A stretch of DNA of 64,000 nt, taken from Atherinomorus stipes (Eukaryota; Chordata; Actinopteri; Atheriniformes; Atherinidae). Every line of letters begins with the position of its first letter. Position 1 is the stretch's first letter. Under the pieces are notes generated by a model. The model was given only the letters and a program-made list of their open reading frames with translations, made no database searches and had not been told where the DNA came from. Made by a program: the position numbers and the translations under genes. Below are positions 37,623 through 49,780 of the stretch, piece by piece. Where the stretch lies: assembly GCA_023101725.1 (NCBI GenBank), contig JALJCO010010567.1, positions 283,001 through 347,000 of the forward strand, written 5' to 3'.

Positions 37623-37896
37623 TAGGGATTGACTGACACAGATTTTTTAGGGCCAGTACAGATATCGATATTTCTCATTAGCCGATACAACTGCCGATAT
37701 TTGGGGCTGGTACTGCATTTGACTCCCAAATTACTTTAATGAAGGATAAAATGAAAAGTTATTTTACAACTCTTACAACTCTAGCACTCCCAGAAATATT
37801 CTGATTTGGGAATTGGCCAACACACCCGATGTATCGGCCGATTCAGATACCAACAAAAATTGCAAATATCGGCTGGCCAATGTATCGGTCTAGCCC
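37623..37896. repeat. hAT-like MITE fragment
   Basis: Begins TAGGGATTGACTGACACAG and ends ATCGGTCTAGCCC, weak inverted repeats; interior atatcgg and cgatat phrases resemble the hAT MITE at 35437. No exact target duplication. Confidence 0.5.
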
Positions 37897-37904
37897 AGAG
37901 ACTA

Positions 37905-38600
37905 AAAAAATGGACGTTGTATCCGATCACATCTAAAAAGGGGAAAATGAAGCCAAGTGGGCGTGTCCCACCGTCCCCATCTTGCCATGTTGTGTGTGTC
38001 GTTACTCCCGGAAAATAATAAATGGGCAAAAGCAAGGCTGCTCCGAGCAGCGGGGCAAATGCGTAACAGGCAAGCTAATGCTAACCGAGCTATCTGAAGT
38101 GAACAGGAACGAATGGAGATAGACGGTTTAAAGGTAAGACACGCTCAGACTTGCTGTTAGCCAGCTCAAAACCACCGTTGTGCAACTCTGCTGCAGGTGG
38201 AGGCCTTCCTGGAAGCTAGCAGGGAGCTAACTATTAGCTTCCACGGCTAAAACCGCCACCCGGTCTGTCGCCTGTCAACCAAAAGAACACGCCCCTAATT
38301 ATGTGTAATTTCCAGATTAAATAACATCTAAACGGATGAGTTAAATAGTTTATTTCTTCTGTAAATGTGTTTATCTCAGCTGTAAACATGTTTATTTCTG
38401 CTGTGAAGTTGGTCTTTTTAACATGGGAGTCTAAGGGGATTTGCTCTGTGTTGGAGCCCCTAGCGGATGAAGAAAGAACTACCATTTTTGGGCAACCAGG
38501 AAGTAGCGTTACTGTTCTCCAGCGGAGTTTGCCCCTTGGCTTATCCTTACCAGAAATGTACCTCCCACCTGCATGTGACACAGCAGTTACAATCTACATA
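37905..38600. repeat. Repeat family E, copy 1
   Basis: Shares ordered blocks with 48275-48590 (tgaagccaagtgggcg, cgttactcccggaaaata, accaccgttgtgcaactctg, ggaggccttcctgg, agggagctaactattagc) and with 50335-50390 (tgctgtgaagttggtctttt). Superfamily unknown; no coding capacity seen. Confidence 0.75.
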
Positions 38601-39837
38601 ATGATCTTCTTGTTGGACGGGAAACGGGTGTCAGCTGTGATAATCTGAGGAATGTCGTGTACAGCTGTGTGGTAGTACGAGTGTGAGGGGGAGGCAGCGC
38701 TGTGGGAGCTCCAGGTGGGACAGGTACAGACGGTGCAGCTGGAGTTGTCTGCTCCAGTCTGTCCTCACATGGACATGAGAGAGGCCCTCTCTGCTCCATC
38801 CCTGCCACTGTGCAGACGGGAACAAAAGAGCTTGCTGTTAGTTGAAATTACACAGGAGCGCTCAGTGATAATCTCCCAGGATGAAGAAGTTAGAGGCAGG
38901 GCAGCAGAGCAGGACCATCAGTCATTTATGAAAATGGCATCAAGCAGCCACAGAAGTGAGCTTCTTTCCGAGCGCATTTGCAAACATTTCAAGGCAGCGA
39001 TTTAGTTCTTAACCATTTAAACCCGAGAGGTCCCTCCTGATTGTTACTCAACAACAATTGTGAACGATGCATTAATGACAGAGAGCATTGCAATGTGGCA
39101 CATCAAATGAAACTGAAGAAGCTAGGCTACAAGCCAGCACAAACCTTTTTAAAATGTGCAAAATACAACTAAAGTTATATCCAAATGAATAAAAAAATGC
39201 AAGATGTGAATACACAGCATAACAACAACCTACGTAACATTTCTGTCTCCACAGCCACAACCCCCCATCAGACCTGCACAATCCACCAATGCAGGTACCA
39301 GCCAATACTGAATGACAGCCTTCTGTCGGCTCTGATTGGCTGAAAGTTCTGTCAATCCTTCCTTTGGGGGGTCTAGATACATTCTACTGGCTCTAACGAA
39401 TTGATTGATGTCTCAATCACCAAAATCAACTAATCCGTTGTGGAGTTATGGGCCTATAACCACACACAGCCAGGTAAGGACGCTGTGAGGGCGTGCGCTG
39501 AAACAGAAGTCATAAAAGCTGCAGATTGAGGCTGTTTTTTTGGTTGTTGTTGTTTTTTTTTTTAAAGATATTCATTATGGAAGAATAATAATGACGTGAC
39601 ATTATGGACAATAACATTGCCAACTGTGCCAAAATGGCCATTTTGGAAACCTCGCCTGACCTTTTTGCAAAAACAAACAAACAAAAAAAAAACCTCTATA
39701 ATTCTGTTCTACTTTACTTTAGAAGGGGAGGTCTTTGCAGGAACAATGTCAACATATTGTAATTTGGATTGAAAGAGATTAATAGCATCATTTCAGAGAG
39801 TTGCTGACGCTGAAAATGTTTTTTTTTTTTTTTTTAA
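38601..39837. other. No feature recognised
   Basis: Overlapping short frames on both strands near 38.6-39.0 kb without domains; poly-T runs at 39540 and 39819. Confidence 0.4.
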
Positions 39838-40552
39838 AGGAGTCATCACCCGGAAATCCCACTTTTTCACATTAAAACGTGTACTGGAACGGGACCTCAG
39901 TTATAACCTACCACAGAGTAGACCAGCTTTGTCAGAAAGGACGCCGGCAACAAGGAGGAGGAGGAGGGGGGAGATTGCCGTGCTGAGTTGCCTCGGCAGA
40001 AATTCAGCAGTTTTCGGTGCTCTAACAGGAGGGACAGCACTACCAGGGAGCAGTGGATTATATTTATCAGTGAGGATGTGCAGTCAGTAAGTGTTGCTGC
40101 TATGTAACTTATTAACTTTTGTGTCAGAGACCAGTAAATGATGGTTGACAAACGGACAAGCTGCTAATGTAGCTACAGAAGCTAACACTGTTTGCGTAAC
40201 TTCACGTCAGACGTCTGCTCCTTATATTCATCAGAGTCCAGCCCTTTTACTCTGCGGATCCTCTCCATCAACCGAACTGTTACGTTTTTATCACGTTTTT
40301 CTCTGTTGGGACATCATTTCCTTCACCTGCTCTGTCCTGATAAAACTTTGTTTTGGCTTTGACGTTTGCCTCGTGAACGCGCTTACAGACAGCTCTAACT
40401 CTCGTGCGTATTCTCGCGACAAACAATAGTTGGGGATTAAAAGAGGTTAAAATGAGCTCATTAAATTTTCCTCCCACTCAACTAGAATTATAAATTCATT
40501 TGAAGATAATTTAAGAAGGATTGTGGATGTAAAACAGCAGGTTATGACACCA
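39838..40552. mobile_element. TTAA-flanked MITE family C, copy 2, inverted
   Basis: Flanked by TTAA (39834-39837 and 40553-40556). Starts AGGAGTCATCACCCGG and ends GGTTATGACACCA. It is the reverse complement of 10936-11946 over most of its length but lacks the internal duplicated block. The shared frame at 40477-40280 (minus) matches 11009-11206 in copy 1 with a few differences. Confidence 0.85.
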
Positions 40553-40556
40553 TTAA

Positions 40557-40884
40557 GGCAAAGTTTGAAATTTTGCTGTGCCATCTTCATTTACTCTTCA
40601 CCAGTAACAAATATACTTATATTTACCGCGAAAAAGCGGTCTTGACACCAAGACCGGTTTTGTGAACTACAACTCTACGTTTCCCCAGCTTGTAATAGTC
40701 AGTTAAAATACTCTTCATTTCCCAGAGTTATAAGCCTAGCTGTTAGCAGTGTTTCAGCTCACATTGTCTAAAGAAGAGTGTTTGTCATGTTAAACTGTGC
40801 ATCAGTGTTAAAGTGCACATCATTAATGTTACAGCATAACTTAGCGTTCCCACATGCTATAGTATATTATACTGCAGTTTACTG
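40557..40884. other. Possible 3' untranslated end of the neighbouring LINE
   Basis: Lies directly downstream (minus strand) of the LINE reading frames. No clear terminal repeat tail was found, so the boundary is open. Confidence 0.35.
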
Positions 40885-42599
40885 ATTTTACAGCATTTTT
40901 TTCTGAACGATCAGCTCCAGCGGCTCCAGAGTTATCCCCAGCACAGAACCAGCTTTCTTGATCAGCTTGTTAAGTTTCTTCAAGTCTCTGGTTCTGATGC
41001 TGCTTCCCCAGCAGATGGCTGCAAAGCTAATTGCACTTTCCACAACAGACTTGTAGAAGATCTGCAACATCTTGGTGCAGACGTTGAATGATCTCAGCTT
41101 CCTTAAGAAGTAGAGTCTGCTCTGACCTTTCTTGTAGATGTAGTCACTGTTGCATTTCCAATCGAGTCTGTTGTCCAGCTGAACTCCAAGGTATTTGTAG
41201 TTCTCCACCACCTCCACCTCCTCTTCCAGGATGTAGACAGGACTATGCTGCTTATTCTTGCTCCTCCTGAAGTCAACAATCATCTCTTTAGTCTTGCTGC
41301 TATTTAAGATGAGCTGATTGTTACTGCACCATTTCACAAACTGATTGACAAGTTCCCTGTACTCGGCTTCTTGTCCATCACTGATACACCCCACAACTGC
41401 AGAGTCATCAGAGTATTTCTGCAGATGACAGGATCAGAGTTGTACTGGAAGTCTGAGGTGTACAGTGTAAAGAGGAATGGTGAGAGTACAGTCCCTTGTG
41501 GTGCTCCAGTGCTGCTGACCACCATCTCAGACACACAACCTTTCAGTCTCACAAACTGTGGTCTGTTTGTTAGGTAGTCGTAAATCCAGGTGGTTGTGGA
41601 GGATCCACCTGGAAGTTATGGAGCTTCTGACATAGCAAAGCAGCTGAATAGTATTAAATGCACTTGAAAAGTCAAAGAACATGACCCTCAAAGTGCTGCC
41701 TGACTGGTCCAGATGAAAGTGGGCTCTCTGAAGCAAGAAGATGATGGCGTCTTCAACCCCAAGCCCATTACGATATGCGAACTGTAATGGGTCCTGAAAG
41801 GTGTTCACTTGCTTGTTGAGGTGAGCCAGTAAGAGTCTCTCCAGGACTTTCATGATGTGAGATGTCAGAGCAACTGGTCTGTAGTCATTTGGTTCTGGTC
41901 CTGGTTCTGGTTCTGGTCTGTAGTCATTTGGTTCAGCTGGTTGTGGATTTTTAGGGACAGGAACAAGACAGGATATTTTCCACAGCACAGGAACTCTGTT
42001 CTGTCTCAGGCTGGTGTTAAAAAGGTGCTGGAGAACCGGACATAGTTGTTCTGAGCAGGTCTTGAGAACTCTGGGACTGACACCATCTGGACCTGCAGCC
42101 TTGTTCCGGTTCAGTTTCTCCAGTTGTTTCTTGACCTGGTCACAGGAGACAGTCAGGCTGGAGGTGGAGGCAAAAGAGGTCTCAGGATGTCCTGATGTGG
42201 AGGGAGATGAGGCTGTGTTCAGGTCCATGACTGAGGTGCAGGGTGACAGAGTGGAGGTGGGACAGGAAAGCTGTGGGCTCATGGAGGGTGTGTGGAATGT
42301 TGGGTTGTCGGCAGGGGGGAACTGAACCTATTGAAGAACATGTTCAGTTCGTTAGCTCTGTCCAGACCTCCGTCAGTCTGGTCTCCCTTTAACTTGAAGC
42401 CAGTGATCTTCTTCATTCCCGACCACACGTCCCTCACTTTGTTCTGCTGGAGCTGGCTCTCCAACTTCTTCCTGTAGTCCTCCTTGCACTTCTTAGTCTG
42501 TGTTTTCAGTTGTTTTTGTGTGGTCTTCAGTAACTCCCTGTCTCCATCCCTGAAAGCTTTCTTTTTGATGTTCAGCAGCTTTTTCAGGTCACTGGTGAT
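40885..42599 (-). pseudogene. LINE (L2/CR1 group) reverse transcriptase part, broken
   Basis: Copies LINE RNA into DNA in the nucleus when intact. Reading leftward: a linker (SQLQQNKVRDVWSGMKKITG, 42464-42279); then, after a frame change, the polymerase start (LNRNKAAGPDGVSPRVL, WKISCLVPVPKN, NDYRPVALTSHIMKVLERL, FDFSSAFNTIQ, 42282-41527). Another frame gives GAPQGTVLSPFLFTLYTSDF (41552-41334). The last gives YSDDSAVVG at the catalytic motif (variant of the usual FADD), then YKYLGVQLD and the thumb region, ending at 40888. At least three frame changes make it inactive. An in-frame expansion repeats NDYRP with EPEPGPEP between (41879-41935), not expected in the family. Confidence 0.93.
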
Positions 42600-43727
42600 T
42601 CAGGGTTTGTTATTGGGGAAGCACCTCACTGTTCTTGTTGGAACGATGTTGTCCACACAGAAGTTTATGTAATCTGTCACACACTCAGTCATGATGTTGA
42701 TGTCATCTCCATGAGGTTCACAGAGGACATTCCAGTCTGTGGCCTCAAAGCACCCTCTCAGAGCATCTTCAGCCTCAGTAGACCAGGTTTTAATCGTCCT
42801 CCTAATGACTGGTTGCTGCTGAACGATGGGCTTGTAGGTGGAGGTGAGAAGAACCAGATTATGATCTGATCTTCCTAAAGGAGGCAGGGCAGAGGAGCTG
42901 TATGCATTCTTTGTATTTGCATAAAATAAGTTCAACATCTTATTCTCTCTGGTGGAGCAGCTGACAAACTGCTGGAAAGTTGGCAACGTAGCAGAGAGGG
43001 AGACGTTGTTGAAGTCTCCAGAGATCGCCATGAATGAGTTTGGATGCTGTGTTTGTAGTTTAGCCACGACGGAGCTGATGACATCACAGGCTGTCTCTGG
43101 TGCGGTACCTGGTATTATATAAACCGCTACCAGAATAACACGGGCAAACTCTCTGGGTAAATAATATGGACGGAAACTCACAGCTAACAGTTCAATGTCT
43201 CTTGTGCAGATTTCCTTGACAGTGATGTGTCCTGGATGGCACCAGCGCTGATTGACCAGCACTGCAATTCCGCCTCCCTTCTGCTTCCCGCTGAGCTGTT
43301 TATTTCGGTCTGCACGGACCGTCTTGAAGCCGTGTACAGACGCATTACAGTCCGGGATGTGTTCATGCAGCCATGTCTCGGTGAAACACATGATACTGCA
43401 TTCTCTGTACTCTTTCTGAGACCTTGTTAGCACTTCAAGCTGGTCCATCTTGTTAGCTAGCGATCTCACGTTACCCATCACAACAGTTGGAAGAAACGGT
43501 TTAAATCTCCACCGTTTTTCTCTCTGCCTTACCCCTGCCCTACATCCTCTTGTCTTTCTCCTTAACTCCACTGGGATTTGACGTGTTATTTCGCTGAAAA
43601 TCTTGATTTGGGAGAGTTTTAACAGTTGATCCCGGTGGTAAACAATTTTTCCGTTGCTATGGATATACATCATAACAAGTAGTAAAAAAGCCAAATATAT
43701 GAGAAAAAAATCTCCTGAATTGCACAC
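42600..43727 (-). pseudogene. LINE (L2/CR1 group) endonuclease part of ORF2
   Basis: A 375-codon frame holding the apurinic-type endonuclease that nicks target DNA for LINE insertion. Seen in order: a likely non-native N-terminal segment, MGNVRSLANKMDQLE, FTETWLHEHIPD (the catalytic Glu region), FKTVRADRN, GGGIAVLVN, LVAVYIIPG, SGDFNNVSLS (the catalytic Asp/Asn region) and LGRSDHNLVLL (the catalytic SDH). These residues are intact. The frame stops at 42600 with TGA where the family has a Trp codon, and the protein-like reading continues in the same frame after it, so one nonsense change separates the endonuclease from the polymerase. No ORF1 was recognised upstream. Confidence 0.93.
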
Positions 43728-43869
43728 CCTTCAAACCAGCATGAAAAATCCTCCAAGAAAAACCTAATCTGACAAGTAATGTCAATAAAAAAAGACAACT
43801 ATATTTGAAAAAAACACAAAAGTTTAGGGAGAGCTATTACAAACTGCAGCTACCTAGCAGCGCATTCCA

Positions 43870-43906
<37 letters not shown>

Positions 43907-44420
43907 CTGCTTTACTGCTTGGAAGAAGTGAGGAGGTCGCCAAATGTCAGACCTAACGTGGTGAATGGCTCGAGCTGCGGCAGTTTGACTGAGGATCATA
44001 ACATTCAGATTATATCTGGAGCAATGAGAGTGCTCCCGGTACTGCATCAGCACTGTATTCAGCCTACAGTCACAGAAATGGATTTACACAAATAAACATA
44101 CTGCAAATGTGCAGGTCTGTGTTACATCAGGTTCGTAGCTGATGTAATTAAATTTAAGGTTTTTCTCTCATAATGTGTGCATGTATCACATATGTGAGCA
44201 AAATGCCTACACCTGGGTAATATCTGAATAATACTTTATGTAACTCATCTTAAGTTTAAGATTAGAACCAAAAAGGCAGTAATTATTGTAATACGGCACC
44301 ATATATTCTTATCTTTGACTGTTTTGTTAGTCTTCCTCACTTTGTTACTGTTTAGAAAATAAATTAAATTGAACCTCTACACTGCATCTCTGCATCACTG
44401 ACGCTGTTGTACTGTAAGGA
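43728..44420. other. Possible LINE 5' region and an AT microsatellite
   Basis: (AT)n at about 43871-43903. The 5' limit of the LINE is not defined. Nothing else recognised to 44420. Confidence 0.4.
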
Positions 44421-44800
44421 GTGGTAAAAGTGAACATCTTCAGTGGTTCTAGTGTAAAGATGGAAACACCAGCTTTAGAAACAGGGTCTGCTACAGATAA
44501 TGTAAGCCACCTACAGCTAGCCTCCGAAGCTTTAGCTTCATGTACCTGTGAGCAGATCGCCGTGAGCAGGACACCGTCTGGTCCTGCACCATCCGTTTGT
44601 AAATACTGTGTAAGCGATCTCACCACAGACCACGTATGGAAAAGATGTCACCGTTGCAACCTTTGGTATAGTCCACATTCTTGTTCCATGTCTGTTTTGA
44701 TTAAATAAGTCTCCACACTGTCGATCATGCAAATTTTCTGGAGATAATGTTGTCTGGGCTCGTTGGTTAAAGTGCCCATTTAAATCCCCTTTCCTTTCTG
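44421..44800 (+). pseudogene. Cys-rich fragment, faintly PHD-finger-like
   Basis: The frame 44421-44708 ends CKYCVSDLTTDHVWKRCHRC then NLWYSPHSC. CxxC, a second CxxC about 12 residues on, an aromatic pair and a last Cys recall a PHD finger, but the expected His is replaced by Ser with shifted spacing. Another frame at 44710-44802 reads SPHCRSCKFSGDNVVWAR. No confident family; could be the edge of a transposon protein or chance. Confidence 0.15.
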
Positions 44801-44820
44801 GCATTTAAGCGTGTTTTTTC

Positions 44821-46974
44821 ATCAGCGGCACTGTGTCCGAACTCACTGAATGAATGGTAGAAAGTCATGTTTACATTGCGGTACATGCCAACATGGCACG
44901 CCTGCCCCACGATGCTGAGCGGCTCCCATTCCCTATGGGGGGAAAAGGGCTCTAGCAGCTAAAGTGTAACGGTTCAGGTGTCGACTGAATGTAACTCAGA
45001 AGTTGAAAAAACAAAAAAAGAAAAAAAAAAACTCTGAACATAAGTCTCATCGTTAAAAGCTGCGTACATACCGTATCTGAGATAAACTTTCTCCTGCTGG
45101 CCGTGCGAGTGGTACTTGCAGGATGTTGGGATAAATTGTTTTTAAGGTGATCAACAACCAGCCAGGGCTCACTAGTCAAAGGAATTTTAAAATCAATATG
45201 ATTTTTGTCCTGGTAAATTAAAGGTGAAATAAACTAAAGAAAATATTTGGGTGTTTGATGGAGAACTTGTTCATTGGCATCCAAACACTTCAGACCACCA
45301 AAAAGCTTGATTTTTAGGTGCTCACACTTGCTAGTAATTTGTTAAACAAGCATCTTTTCCCTCTTAACCAGCGACCTTTGTGCTGTGAGGCTGCGGTGCT
45401 AACCACCGGGCCACCGTGTAGCCCACTTGTATCTTCATCTCCTGCTTACATGCAGATCCACCTGCTTGGTCCAGCTGTTCATTCTGAAAGAAGGTTTTAT
45501 TGTGGAAATGGACTAAAATTTCTACTTTCTACATTCCACTCCCTGCCATATATCATAAATTCGGCTGCGACAAGTACAGAAAAAGCCCCTGACACCAAAA
45601 TGATCGCTGCACAACCCAATTCGTGCGCTCGCCGCTCTGGCACTTCAGGCCTGGTGGGAAAGACTTCATCTGTTTTTCCTGAAAATTTAACCGGGGTAAT
45701 CCCCCTTTTGTCGGGATAAAAGGGGAGATTTCTAAAGAAAAAAAAACTTTTGCAGTTTTACTGCAGTTTGCCGTTGTGGGGACGGCCCCTAAAAAACTTT
45801 AAAAAATGAGACTTAGACATAAAACATGTCCATGTGGCTGCACATGTCTAGAGATTTTGCTCCTGAGCATGTATAAGTACTGAGGTTATGATGTAAAGTA
45901 AGGCTGTTAACCTGATGTTAGCATGAGCTACGTAGTAGTGCTCATCTAGTTCTATGCTAGCACTAGTTTTAGGATAATGTAGGGAAACCCAGGTCATTTT
46001 CAGTCAGTGTATTAAGCGGACTACACATCAACTTATGAAGCCAAGACTTTTACATTGGAGCTGAAAATAAGCTATAAAGATATTTAAAGAGTACATCAGT
46101 ATCCTCTTTACCTTGCTGTCCATGATGATGATGCTTGCGTGATCCAGTTTCATTTAAACTGGAGGCTAGCAAAGCTGCTAGTTAGTCTTATAGTAACTAC
46201 GGCATGAAAATGTGGAGAAATATATCCTGGAACCAGTCTGATTTTGTGGAAGATTAAATAAACACTTGAACTACAGACTGCCGAAAAAATTCGGTTCCCG
46301 TAGAGTTCCTACCAGCTGCTGAAGTTTTTCAGCATCTGGTATTTCTAGGGGTTTTGAACACCTCATCAACTCGGCCTCTATTGTGCAAATGCATCCAGGA
46401 ACAACCAGCGTGTTCTTGCAGTCCAGTCATAATCAGCGTGTAATACATGTACTCAGCTGGAGTCATAATGATCCTGGCACTCTTTCAAATCAGATGTAGA
46501 AAAGGATTCATAATAAAGTCTCGGCATCTCACATTTCTACATCAGCACGCGTCCACATGCTGTCAGCTGTTTACTGTTAGAGCACATGGAGACCTTCTGT
46601 GCTTCAGATCGCTCTAAAAAACCCAAATAAAACATTTAATGATAAATAATAAAAGCATCAAAACAATCTTCTTTTATAGGACTTGTCTAAAGTGAGATGG
46701 GAAGGTATTTTGAATGTTTGATTTCAAACGCAGTGAACATAAAGTAAACTGTAACCAACACAGGCTGCCCATGGCGACGGAGAAAATGGGGCTGAATGTG
46801 TGTTGGTGTTAAACTCCTGTCTCATAATTGCATAATGGTGGGTTTGATTCCCAGGCACAGCAGTCTTTATGCATGCAATCTTTTTTTTCTTAAATTCACC
46901 CGATTTGACATACAAATACTTTCCCCCCCTCAGCAAATACAAATAGAAATACTGACTGCTTTGCATACCCCTAA
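44821..46974. other. Unassigned apart from a SINE head
   Basis: Only 45362-45425 is recognised. A 133-codon frame at 45318-45719 overlaps that SINE head and is not a credible gene. Confidence 0.4.
45362..45425 (-). repeat. tRNA-like SINE head fragment
   Basis: On the minus strand: cacggtggcccggtggttag, then caccgcagcctcacagcac and aaggtcgctggtt, the order of a common fish SINE head with an A-box-like start and a decayed B box. The body is absent. Confidence 0.6.
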
Positions 46975-47037
46975 TACACACACACACACACACACCCACA
47001 CACACACACACACATATAGATATATATATATATATAG
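46975..47037. repeat. (CA)n followed by (TA)n microsatellite
   Basis: About 19 CA units with one interruption, then a short (TA)n. Confidence 0.97.
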
Positions 47038-48274
47038 ATTGATAGATATATTTATGATTAATCATATATACATTTATATATATGAAAAATTGTACAGTAA
47101 CTTCTTTTAACGTGTGTTTAATTAGTTATTATAATAATACATCCTTTTAAGCATACACTGAACAGTTGAAATCGTGACATGGCAGTGACTTTCAGAACTT
47201 GGTTGCAACATTCAGATTACCTGATTTGTAAAACAATGGGGATGAATGGGCCAATTTAACTATGGCAGTGGGGGAGGAGGGAGGGGACGGGGGTAGTGGG
47301 GGTGGTGGTGTGGGGGGAAATCATAACATTTCTGGGATTCCTGTCGTCAAAAAACATGAAAATGAGACATTTCCACTGTATTTGTAAAGAGAAAGGAACC
47401 AGGTCAGGTCCAAACAGATCGCAGCCCCAGGATGAGGAGCTAGCCACACAAGGATCCAGTCCCCCACCACCAGACAGCATGCTTGCAGGAGAAGCCATTG
47501 ATCTCCCTACTATACATCAAGCGCTCTAAAACACCCACTTTTACTTTCTATGGGGCTTTTTGAACTTGCTGCAAATATTTCCACTTGCTGATCCAGAGTA
47601 TTGATGTAAGGAGGTTTTAATCTTGTCGCTCTGATGTGACCACAGTTATCACAGCAGTGTGTGTGTGAGTGTGTGTTAGTGACAGAAACACAATCGTTTC
47701 CTTTCTGAATATATTGCAGCACCTGATAAAGTCTTGGCCACTTTCTGGACACCCCACATATAAAGGTCTAGCTCTGCCAGAGGTGATAAAATCACATTAA
47801 AAAAACAAAGAAGGATGAAAATTTCAGGATTTATTTGTTAGAAGGTAAAAATTCAGCAGGATGAATTTTAAAGCTAAATAAAGCTGCATTCCTTCTAAAC
47901 ACGGAATATCTGATGGTGAATGTCCACCATCAGATGTGTTTCCCTGCTGGAACAGACAAAAAATTAGATCAGGATCTGATATGAGGGAGGACGTGACGTT
48001 AAAGATAAAGACTCCATTTTTTTTGCAGATATTCAGTTTATCATCCATTCTATATTGTCTCAGAAGCCCTGTTACTGACACATAGATGAAGTGACAAGTA
48101 ACAAGATGACAACGTTTATCTCATACAAAAGTTATTTAATGACTTTTCACAACCTAAACCCTTGAAAGCTTTTATTTAGGCAGGCTTTTGTTTAGATGAA
48201 GGCTAAATAGTATCGTATACCGTTAATAAGAGGCACAAACCTTCCAATCGTGTCACCCGTTGGTTTCTGAAGAG
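47038..48274. other. Unassigned; one strong G-rich tract
   Basis: The tract at 47269-47317 is listed separately. No repeat terminus or conserved frame elsewhere. Confidence 0.4.
47269..47317 (+). other. G-rich tract with G-quadruplex potential
   Basis: Seven separate runs of three to six G within 49 bases on the plus strand, with loops of one to seven bases. Confidence 0.8.
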
Positions 48275-48590
48275 CTTAAAGTGAAGCCAGTTCGGCGTTC
48301 CCACAGTCGCCATCTTTGCCGCATCTCGTGTGTCGTCACTCCCAGAAAATACAGAAATGGGGCAAATGATTGACAGCCAATGTACTCTGGGCTAAATGCT
48401 AATGGAGCTAACCCAAAGCTAACAGGACCTAACGGAAATTACCTTTGGCCCCCTAAGCAGCAGGCTAAAGTTAACGCACACTGGGACTCACGTTAACCAG
48501 CTAAAATCCACCGTTGTGCTACTCTGCTGCAGGCTGAGGCCTTCCTAGGACCAAACAGGGAGCTAACTATTAGCCACTGATCAACAAGCC
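48275..48590. repeat. Repeat family E, copy 2 (partial)
   Basis: Ordered matches to 37945-38260: gtgaagccagttcggcg, gtcgtcactcccagaaaata, ccaccgttgtgctactctgc, gaggccttcctagg and agggagctaactattagcc. The region matching 38260-38600 is absent. Confidence 0.75.
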
Positions 48591-48984
48591 CGCATCTGTT
48601 CTGCCTAATTTTAAGTTTTTAGTTTAGTTTAGTTTAATTATTTCGCACAACCTTATTGTTATAATAATGAGCAATTATTTAATTTAATGTGCAATGGGGA
48701 AGTAAGAAACCCAAGATGGGCTTATATAAAAACCTCACCCACAGAAAGTATCATCAAATACAAATTTGTGACAAAAAACTAAAGGAAAAAAAAAGGTGGT
48801 CAAGTTATTATACAATGAAATATAAGAACAACAACAACAAAAATAGCATATGAGTGTGTAAAATAACATGAATACATGATAAATAAGAGATATAAGAATG
48901 TTACATGATTTGATTGACAAGGTATCTTTTGAGACATTTTTTAAATTATGTTAAATAAATGATTTTTTTCAGATAATCTGGTTA

Positions 48985-49780
48985 CTGGTTCCAGAGACGT
49001 GGACCTTGATCACGTATTGAAAATTGCCCAAGAGCAGTTCTCTCACTGTCACATTGAGAGAGTCCTGCAAATTCATGGGGTTGACCATCTCCAGGAACCT
49101 GAAGTGGGAACTCAACATCAACACCCTCCTGAAAAAGGCCCAGCAGAGGATGTACTTCCTTCGGCAGCTGCAGAAATACAGACTGTCGAGGGCCATGATG
49201 ACCCAGTTCTACACGGCCATCATAGAGTCCATCCTCACTCGCTCCATCATCACCTGGTTCCCCGCTGCAGCTGCAAAAGATCTCATCAAGCTGCAGCGGG
49301 TGATACGCTCTGCAGAGAGGGTGATTTGCCGTCCCCTGCACTCCCTCAAGTCCCTGCATGACTTCAGGGTGCTGAGGAAGGCAAGAAAGATCATGGCCGA
49401 CCCCTCCCATCCTGGCCACGGCCTCCTCACCCTGCTCCCCTCTGGGAGAAGGATGCAGCATCTGGGGGCCAAGACAGAGCGATACAAACACAGTTTTTCC
49501 CCTCAGCCTCCGGGCTGCTCACGGATGCTGGTGTCCCTTTCCCCCCTGACCCCTAGGGATACCAGAAAAAAAGGACTATTATGTTGCACTACTGGACTGA
49601 ACACTACTGCACTTTACCTGATAACATATTATTATTTATTTATTGCATGGTGTTTTTGTGTTTTTGTTTGCATGGTGCATGTCAAAAATGGCCTGACTGA
49701 TTGAATGCACACTTGTTGCCAAAGCAAATTCCTATGTGTATTACACAAAAGTAAAATAAAGGAATCTGAATCTGAATCTA
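48985..49780 (+). pseudogene. L2-type LINE 3' end with tail
   Basis: A frame open from 49024 gives the C-terminal part of a LINE reverse transcriptase: CKFMGLTISRNLKWELNI, KKAQQRMYFLRQLQKYRLS, FYTAIIESILTRSIITW, LQRVIRSAERVICRPL and DPSHPGHGLLTLLPSGRRM. Fish L2 elements end with exactly this order (KAxQRxxFLRxL, IESxLT, RTAxxI, DPSHPxHxLFxLLPSGRR). The polymerase core is missing, so the copy is 5'-truncated. The 3' end is aaataaaggaatctgaatct at 49755-49780, a tail made of TGAATC units. The frame differs enough from the LINE at 40.9-43.7 kb to be a separate lineage. Confidence 0.88.

Noticed and set aside
45318..45719. 133-codon frame as a gene
   Set aside because: It overlaps a SINE head and has no known domain or codon signal.
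48982..49491. 169-codon minus-strand frame as a gene
   Set aside because: It lies opposite the plus-strand LINE reverse transcriptase frame, which has clear family motifs, so it is a shadow.
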